NCBI GenBank assembly: GCA_001949185.1
Contig: BDGG01000001.1
Location: forward strand, 3,799,324 to 3,863,323
Length of the DNA stretch: 64,000 bases
Direction: 5' to 3'
From: Ramazzottius varieornatus
Lineage: Eukaryota; Tardigrada; Eutardigrada; Parachela; Ramazzottiidae
This document shows, piece after piece, positions 56,901 through 64,000 of this stretch. The position numbers and the translations under genes were made by a program. Numbering within the stretch: the first letter of the stretch is position 1; the number at the start of each line of letters is the position of its first letter. The notes beneath the pieces were generated by a model that did no database searches, had not been told where the DNA came from, and saw only the letters and a program-made list of their open reading frames with translations.

Positions 56901-59900
56901 AAGATTCAAAAGCGCCACCACCTTGGCACAGCACTCTCTAGCCACCGCATCGATGGGACTCCTGGACCCAAAGATGTATGCTGTCACTGCCTGTTTCGCC
57001 AACATCAGATCTCCTGGTTCAGCTTGCAGCCTGGCCGAGTAGTAGTCGCCATACCGCATCCATCCTTCGAAGCAGTTCTCATACGTCTGCACCGCTGTCG
57101 AAATGAACCGATGTTCATCATCCATATTGCCCATCCTCGAGCATATCTGGCTCTTCAGCATGTACAGTTCGGCGTGCATCTCCTTGGTGAAGTATGTGGT
57201 AGTGACCGTATCAATGGCATCTAGCCCCAGCTGCAGTTCCTTCTGTTCGCCAGACTGATCGAACAAGGCCAAGCAAGTCTGCACGTACTGCTTGACTCGT
57301 TCGAAACAGTCCATCAGAGGGACTACGGGTAGCGACTGGACTCTGTTAAGAATGTCGGAAGCGAAACGTGGTAACTGTTGAGCTCTGGCTGCTCGAGAGA
57401 AACTGAAATAGTTCTGAGAGATTGTATGTATGGACAGGATTGGAAAGGTGGCTAGACTATTCGTAACGTCGTTGGCGACGATGGAGTGCTGAACTTCGGA
57501 GGCCAGGTTGACCACGTGAGTAAGGACCTTCTCGCGGAAGTCAGCAATCTCGCCCCAGAAGCGCAGATCGTCAGCCTGAGCGGGGACGCGAACCTTCCAG
57601 TTCTTCACCAGGTTCTTCAGCTGAAGCACGTGTTGGACAGTGCAGCTTTGGGGTGAATGGATGCTGGGTAGGAAGTTGAGAAGTTCCTTCAAGTCGGCTA
57701 CTCGCGTTGCCATCTGAAAGCAAAAGAACATTTGCAAGCTTGGCAAACAGAGTCGGCAAGATTGATACGGTGCACGTTTTCAGTGTTACAGGATGAAAGC
57801 GTGCGCCACATGGAAAGAATGATCTTGTCGAGTGGTGTGCCTAGGTCTCATTCTCACCTCGATAAGAGGACGGTGGGCGCCGCTGCCGACTCGTGGCAGC
57901 TGCTTCCACATCTTGATGCAACACTGCTGCAGCACTTCAACCATTCTATCGACGCCTTCCTCTTTGTAGGTATTGGGCAAACTCAGCATGCCTACCTTCA
58001 GAACCTTCTGCAAGGCGTAGTAACTCTTACAGAAGCCCATGTTTAGCTCTTCGCGTGGTGGACACTGTTTGTCTGCACTGGCCATCAGGACGGGAATGAC
58101 GTCAAAGAGGTCTTGATGCCAGGCCGACTCCAGCGCCATACATGGGTTGTTCACTCCTTCGGAAATGGCTACGTTGTACATGGCTGGCCATTGGTTCAGC
58201 TCCTTCAAGATGTCGGTGTACCGCTCAGTCAAAACTTGCAGCTCACCGAACCCTGACTCGTGGGCGGGTTTGTCACGACATTCCACCATGAATGTGTCCA
58301 TGGCCTTCTCGAACGATTCTTTCGCTTCGAAGTACATACCTTGGCGCTCGAAACCCAAGGCCGACCTACGAAACATAAATCCCAGATGAAGCAAGAACAT
58401 GTATTTAGATCTCAAAAACCTACATACAGGAGTGCTATGGTAAACACGCAAAGTTAGGTATGTAGGTGCAGTACAACGCGCGTATTTCGTATTTTTTGTT
58501 CATTAGCTTTTCATACGACGACTGAGGGCCTTACCGAAAGTCGAGCATTGGTCGAGGGACTTGCGGTTCTGACTTGGGTGTCAGCGTTCCACGTAACTGC
58601 CACACAGCAGCCGAGAAGTCTTCTTCACCCAAGACCGCGTACATCTTCTGCAGACATTCTTCCGTCGACCACAGAACGCCATGGACCAGCTGGTTCATCA
58701 CACCAGCGGCGTCACCTTCCCCACCACTGTGTTGTGACCCCTTCGTCCCACCTTTCTGGCCGACTGTGGCATTGAGGGGCGGTAAGGCCAGGTCCTCCAA
58801 ATGCATGGCCGACCGATACCATAAATTTTGCCGCTCTCCCAAGTAGAGAACCGACATGGGATGCAGTTTCAGGCAGATCCCTTCGCACTTACTCATGGCG
58901 TCCCACATGGCTTGAATGGGGAAGTGGACCAAGTCGCGCTGTGCCGAGTGCGACAAAGTCATCAGATACTGCCTATAAGAACAAAAATAGGAAATTGAAT
59001 TTGCTGTTGAGTTACATGAACAGAAATGACGTACTTGTAGTTGACGACAAGCTGGTCTCGTTGTTCCTGGCTGAGAAGTTTCCAAATCTGGGGCACGATC
59101 AGGACCCACATATCGTTAGCAAGCTGGGTCCGAGTGTGGCATAGCTGGAAGCAGCCCTCGATGAAATGACTGACTGTCGTTGCCTTGATCATGTCGTTGA
59201 GCTTGAACACTCGCTCAACAATCGTCCCAATGCTAAGTTCTTTCAGCTTGAGGGTTTCGTCCGATGAAATCTCGGGACTTCCGTTGTCATCGCTGAGGGA
59301 TTCCAGCATCGAGAGATGCGAGGTTCGCACACTGTGTTCGGAGTGATGCTGAAGACTTTCGGCTAACTGAGGGGCACTAACCGGCAGGATCAGCTTTACG
59401 TTGTGAAGGCAAGGCGCGATGGGGTTCTGAAGGTTCTCAGCCGCTCCGAGAAGCGAGTTAACGCAAAAACCTAAAACCAATGATACAACGTCGTATAGCC
59501 ACAGATAAGTGTCTAGCTTTCACACACCTGTAAGACAAAATTAGCCACCGAAAAATGGGCAAGATGGATGGGCGGCGCTAGTTAAAAGTCAGCCACTAGT
59601 AAAAGTTCTACAGGTTAACTCAAACTTTGGTTGGTCACTTTATAGACGGAACCGCCCATCCATCTTACCCATTTTCGAAGGCTATTTTTTTCTTGCCCTG
59701 TATCACGGCGCTTAAGTATGCACTTGAATGAAACAGTGAAGCGAAACTTACTGATGTAGTTTGTGAACTGGCAAGCGTCCCAATGGATGCTAGTGAAAAG
59801 ACAGTTTAGCCTGTCCACCGCGTTGTCCGGGAAGTTTCGTTCGTACAGCTTGTAGAACTTCTTTCGCCAGTCTGGATCGGGATGGCGCATGCCGTAGAGC

Positions 59901-62900
59901 CACGCGTTCATCAGTCTTTGCTGCATGTCTTGCAGCTTCGGGTCGTCTGAAGAGAAGACCTTGTAGATCATGGAGGTGTACAGGGACTGCAGTTCGATAT
60001 CATCGGAGAACTTCTTCTCGATCTGCACTTGGAGTTTCAGGATGAGGACGCCCAGCTCTCTCGGCGTGATCAGCTGCAGCTCGTCCACTCCTTGTTGTGA
60101 AGTGGAGGGTTGAGAGCTTGAGCTGGACGGACCTTGATCAGCTTTCGGTGCTGCTTTCTTCTTCTTTCTCTTCCCGCCCGCTTCTGATTCAGGCTACAGA
60201 GACAAAAAGCATTTTGGTTACACGAAGTCCGCTATGTGGAAAGTTGGTGAGAAACAGCTAGTTAACCGCCACGCTCCTGCATATTCAAACTCGTGCACAA
60301 CTCATCGTACCACGTATGCAGGTGTACGCGGAACGGAGATCACAACAGAAAGGGTTTGTTAAAGGACAGTACCTGTTCTGGTTCATCCTTCTTCTTCTTG
60401 GTTTTCTTCGGCGTGATGATAGCAGGTCCCGCTCTCCCACCGGAAGTCGAGGGACCGCTAGCCACGGTCTTGGATCTTTCCGGCCCACTCAGCCAGTCAC
60501 TAAAGATGCGGATCAAGGCTCGATGAACCCTCACGTCGAGGCTTCTGGCAATCAGGTCCCCGATAACTCCAAGGATGGCTCCACGATGCGAAGTCTGAGG
60601 AGGCACGGGCACAGACAAGAAGCCGGGGAACTTGATGACATCCAGTGCGATGACCACCAGCTCAGCAGACACAAAGCCGTCTTGCATGTTGGCTGCTGGG
60701 TTGGCACCCAGCTTGTTCATGTTCAGGTGCTCTTCCACAATCTTCTTCGTCACGTTAGCCAGTAGCGTCAAGAACCTACATACAGAAAAAAATTTTTCAT
60801 CTCACTTTTTCTTTTTGGGAGGTTTCTCCTCAGAGACCTTTCGATTATTGAAGGAATCTTCGCTATGGTCGCTTTAAGCAGCATCAACGTGCAGAAGATG
60901 TGGACTTGCGATCCAGGCGACGTTCTCTGATACTCTACCAGTCCATCGTGGATGACTTTGATGATTTGCGAGTACAAGTTGTCCAACTGCGGAGGAAGAG
61001 TTCTGTTTACAGGATCTCCCGCCCAAATCTCGCAAATGGCTGACAGCAGCTGGTTCATGCATTTAGCCACCCGTGCGTTGTAGCACTGCGCTACTTTGAT
61101 CAAACAGGCGGACAGGTCCTGAATGACCGCCAGTGCGGACGTGCGAGTTATGACCGGGATGAAAAGCGTCAGGGCTTCCAATGCCAGACAAACACTGGAA
61201 AACGGAGTATGCGCACCCTATGAAAACGGCAGAGTACTTAATTCACAGGAGATTGCTTACAATATTTCGATCCATTTTTCGTCATAAAAAATGCAATTGT
61301 GGGTATAAACTTCGCAATTTGTTCCCTTGCTTACAGGTTGTCCTTGGTCTTGTAGAGCTTGCTTGTTTGCAGCCGAGTCAATGGATAACAGAATCCTGTC
61401 CAGCCACTGCAGCTTCAGGTCGGCATTTACATGCATGTCGCGTCGCATGAAGAACTTGAGGACCTTGATACATTTCCGCCCAAGCGATTCAGTGGCTGTC
61501 TGCTCGCCGAACATGAAAGCCAAGCGCAGCAAAGTGTTGGCGATACCGTCAACCACTCGCGGCTCCAACTGTTTGTCGCTTTCTCCTTTGGACGCAGCCT
61601 GCATGATTGTACTGCGCTTCCTAGCCAGAAGCTGATTCTGCAAGGCGGCAGCTTGTCCTGAAACGAAAATTGACTGCTTTGGTTTGTATCCTAAGTCATT
61701 CTAATTCATCTCAAGTAGATTTCCAAGAACATTTGGAAACTCGTCAAACAGACACCGACATGTGTAGCCTCCCAAATGGCGCACACTTTCAGCCTCTTTG
61801 GTAGAGAACGTGTAGCACTTGATAAAAACGATCTTGTCGAGTTTGTTTGCCGAGCTTTATCTCCAAAACACTAATTGTCAGTTTATTTTTGTTAACTGCA
61901 ATCACTGCAAGATGACAGCTCAAAATACCGTGTGCAGTGAGCGGGGCCGCTCCGATATCAGCTATTCCATCCCCATAGTCGACTTCCAAGTTCTTCCTTT
62001 GCGCTTCCCAGAAGACGATGCACTCTATCACTTCCACAGCAGTGCGTTTGAAGTCGAGCGACGTCGCACTGCTCAAGCCCAGTTTCTGTGCTCCAGCCCA
62101 CATCAGCGTGACGAAGTGGTGTCGATGAAGAAAGAAGAGATGCCTGTGTCGGATGATGGTCTGGTAGATGACGCAGATCTGAACCAGGTTACCGAGGTCT
62201 TCCGTCAGGGCCTTCTTCAGGAAGGCACACAGCAGAACTGCTGCAGCTTGATCTGGCTGCTTGAAGATATTCGGTACCAGGATATCGATGGCTTGCTTGT
62301 TGGCACTTCTTGGCTCGATTTGCCCACCTGCATGTAAAGTTAACCTCCATCAGACGACATCGATACCAGTTTGTATTGATAGGTACGAAAAGGAATGGGA
62401 GGTTGGTACTTACGCTTACCCGTGAAGAGACTGCGTAACACGGGTGGTAGATGGGGAATGGCAATCATCCGAGCGGAGACTACAGCAACGATGTGCTGCG
62501 CTTGGAAGACTGTGGCCGTATCGACCTAAAGAGAAGAAAAACAGTTAGTGAAAATGGCTTGGCCAGATCTTCACTTCAGGTTGCGCAATTTTTCATTGTT
62601 ATTGGCTGAGAGCGTGCGCCACTCGGTAAAACGCTCTGGGTGAATTCATTTGTCGACGTCCCGCTTATATTCTGGCTCGTATTTATTCACCTGAATGTGA
62701 TCGCTGTCTTTTCTTAGGAGGATATGGGTGGCCAACTTGGACGCTGTGGCGTCCAGGGTCTTGAGTAGCGGCAAGGACGATCCCCCAGCACAAGGAAAAG
62801 TCACTTTGACGTCAGGCGTACACTTGTCGATGTTCTCTATGAAGAGACCCAGCAGCTTCAGGCAAGCTGTCTTCAGCCCATCCGACATCCTCATGACAAA

Positions 62901-64000
62901 ACTCGGAGACTTCATGTCGGTGCTCAGAAGGACCTGCAGAGCAACGGCCACCATGTTTTGCATCGGCAACGGCTGTGTCCGATCGTTGATCATCTGATCA
63001 ACTTCCGCTGCAATGAAAAAGAAGTTTACCTCTGTTGCTTCGTATGATTTCCATCCCATGAAAACGGCGACGTGAAAGGGGCTCTCATACCTGCTGAGGC
63101 TTGAAACTGCTGTTTGAGGACTGGTTGGATGACTAGTTCCGCAATATCCGCCAAGTAGTCCTCGTCCTCCTTCTTGTTCTTGACCATATCCAGCCACTTC
63201 AGGAACATGGTTCTTCGGCTCGCTGGTGACAGACTCATCACGACTTGTAGCTCGACAAACCGTCGCCAATGGTTGCCTTCGGCTAACGAACGATGTGAGT
63301 GCTTGGCCATCTCAAAGAGGGCGTCGAGGTCTTCCGGATGTATCCGCACATAAACCATAAGCAACACCAGGAACTTAACAGGTGTCTCCCATGTCTCGTG
63401 AGGCTGGTGGAAGATCCGCTTAAGTCGTGCGGAGAATGTCGGCTTGGCCCACACAGTGCGCATCACCGCGGTTACTTCACCGGAGTCTGCAAGCCACTTG
63501 GCTTCTTTCTTCGTCAGAAGGTAGATTATGCGGATACCAATCGACAAACTATGCCACTCGTGGTCCGAATCGTCGGAAAAACTGTAAAATGATTCAATTA
63601 GAAATATTCTTTCCTCGTTCATCTTATCAGAATAATGCCAGTCTATCATCCACCTGCCTACAACATTCCGCCTTCTTACTACAGCAAGCTTGTGTTTAAG
63701 TGAGCGATGTAGTTATGCACATGATGACTAATCTTTTTGTCCACCAGAGCTCATCTTCATTACTTAATGATTCTCACCAACTTTGATTACTGTAAAATCT
63801 CGTTCAACTCGACGATAGAAATGCCCCACCCGTACACTTCAACCCAGGACCATGAATAGTATTTACGGCGTACGTACGTAAAACCAGCTGATTGCTGGTT
63901 ACACACTCTATTAACATGTCTGTACAGAGTAGCTTGACGTCATTCATGGCACACCAACAGTCAGACGCCTTGAACTCGGTGTCTCCAAAATCGCGCACAA
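53905..64000 (-). CDS. TRRAP: TRRAP/Tra1 homologue, C-terminal two thirds (5' end outside window)
   Basis: Twenty exons in minus order: 63874..>64000, 63091..63581, 62691..63007, 62420..62525, 61929..62327, 61335..61657, 60838..61194, 60373..60775, 59752..60193, 59035..59470, 58535..58972, 57858..58365, 56843..57713, 56496..56774, 55823..56262, 55543..55762, 54995..55413, 54775..54930, 54416..54712, 53905..54225. About 2450 residues of a protein usually near 3800. TRRAP is the very large scaffold of SAGA and TIP60/NuA4 histone acetyltransferase complexes that contacts activators. Visible are HEAT/TPR-rich and FAT regions (FWIPQLIHLMMREE, ENCFEGWMRYGDYY), a PIKK-like fold without a recognisable catalytic loop (RMDVVFKHN, RLYFVNN, GGRRPVPFRLTGNL), and the FATC end PDNLCRMDPSWHPWL. 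The intron at 55763..55822 uses a GC donor. Confidence 0.92.
54312..54373. repeat. Short inverted repeat (family B) in a TRRAP intron
   Basis: CTGCACCTGCATACACC and GCAGGTATGCAAGTACGTGC are facing arms in intron 54226..54415. Confidence 0.7.
55763..55822 (-). other. GC-AG intron in TRRAP
   Basis: The donor reads CTG|GCAAGT and the acceptor CCTTAG. Joining AQNLL to SSADYMKLKKDF keeps frame and matches the TRRAP family around SKLKKWI. The 60-nt intron has a strong extended GC donor. Confidence 0.7.
56330..56405. repeat. Short inverted repeat (family B) in a TRRAP intron
   Basis: GTATGCAGGTGCCTGATG on the left and CGTGCACCTGCATACCGG on the right, in intron 56263..56495. The arms are in the opposite order to the copy at 54312. 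Confidence 0.7.
57787..57833. repeat. Palindromic intronic repeat, one arm (family A)
   Basis: GAAAGCGTGCGCCACATGG, then GATCTTGTCGAGTGG, in TRRAP intron 57714..57857. The left arm is degenerate. Confidence 0.6.
58420..58475. repeat. Short inverted repeat (family B), diverged
   Basis: CCTACATACAGGAGTGC and GTATGTAGGTGCAGTAC within TRRAP intron 58366..58534; the arms are related to GCACCTGCATAC with T for C changes. Confidence 0.5.
59529..59702. mobile_element. ~174-bp MITE (family C) in a TRRAP intron
   Basis: The left tip TGTAAGACAAAATTAGCCAC, then CGAAAAATGGGC and AAGATGGATGGGCGG, pairs with the right end (CCGCCCATCCATCTTACCCA, then TTTTCGAAGGCTA). TIRs are about 48 bp. It is related to the element at 28738..28911 through the shared TIR block. 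It lies in intron 59471..59751. Confidence 0.85.
60276..60328. repeat. Short inverted repeat (family B) in a TRRAP intron
   Basis: CTCCTGCATATTCAAACTCG and ACGTATGCAGGTGTACG in intron 60194..60372. The left arm is partly eroded. Confidence 0.6.
61763..61850. repeat. Palindromic intronic repeat (family A)
   Basis: CCCAAATGGCGCACACTTTC on the left, AACGTGTAGCACTTGATAAA and AACGATCTTGTCGAGT on the right, in TRRAP intron 61658..61928. Confidence 0.7.
62563..62639. repeat. Palindromic intronic repeat, tips CCAGATC/GCTCTGG (family A)
   Basis: 77 bp, the same length as the copy at 43093..43169, with GAGCGTGCGCCACTCGGTAA in the right arm and TTATTGGCTG near the centre. It lies in TRRAP intron 62526..62690. 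Confidence 0.75.

Overview
This window is animal nuclear DNA. Genes are split into many short exons with canonical GT-AG introns, and the predicted products are metazoan: Na+/K+-ATPase alpha, vitellogenin, TRRAP, a Spatzle-like cystine-knot ligand, a single-domain chitin-binding cuticular protein, an NRF-6-type acyltransferase and a sterol C5-desaturase. Spatzle-like plus CPAP-like proteins point to an ecdysozoan, most likely a panarthropod (arthropod or tardigrade). The sequence alone does not settle the lineage.

Layout, left to right. 1-1.1 kb: 3' part of ufd1 (minus; its C terminus lies outside). 1.8-2.1 kb: last-exon remnant of a rhodopsin-type GPCR. 2.7-7.2 kb: a multi-exon MULE-like transposase gene with a SWIM zinc finger, carrying stops and frameshifts. 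7.5-10 kb: a chromo-barrel gene (minus), only partly resolved. 10.5-14.1 kb: ten-exon NRF-6-like acyltransferase (minus). 14.8-16.7 kb: three small secreted four-cysteine proteins that appear to be a clustered paralogous family. 17.4-19.7 kb: a decayed pogo-like DNA transposon with ~145-bp terminal inverted repeats. 20.2-20.8 kb: a long-TIR foldback element. 21.2-30.4 kb: a 20-exon vitellogenin (minus; exon lengths sum to 5643 nt, 1880 codons plus stop). 32.3-42.7 kb: Na+/K+-ATPase alpha (plus) with two candidate alternative first exons. 43.5-44.5 kb: CPAP1-like cuticular protein (minus). 45.5-47.3 kb: Spatzle-like ligand with a mucin-like linker (plus). 49.8-52.1 kb: lathosterol oxidase family protein (plus). 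52.3-53.5 kb: intronless MATH-BTB gene (minus). 53.9-64 kb: the C-terminal ~2450 residues of TRRAP (minus; its 5' end is outside).

The genes do not form one pathway; this is an ordinary gene-dense neighbourhood. Two things stand out. One is the new-looking secreted four-cysteine family. The other is the number of short palindromic elements in introns: one family (core AAGTGGCGCACGC paired with its complement) recurs at about ten places, a second (GCACCTGCATAC paired with GTATGCAGGTGC) at about six, and a ~175-bp MITE family is present twice. Exon boundaries were assigned by eye from splice consensus, reading-frame continuity and family resemblance. No database search was run.
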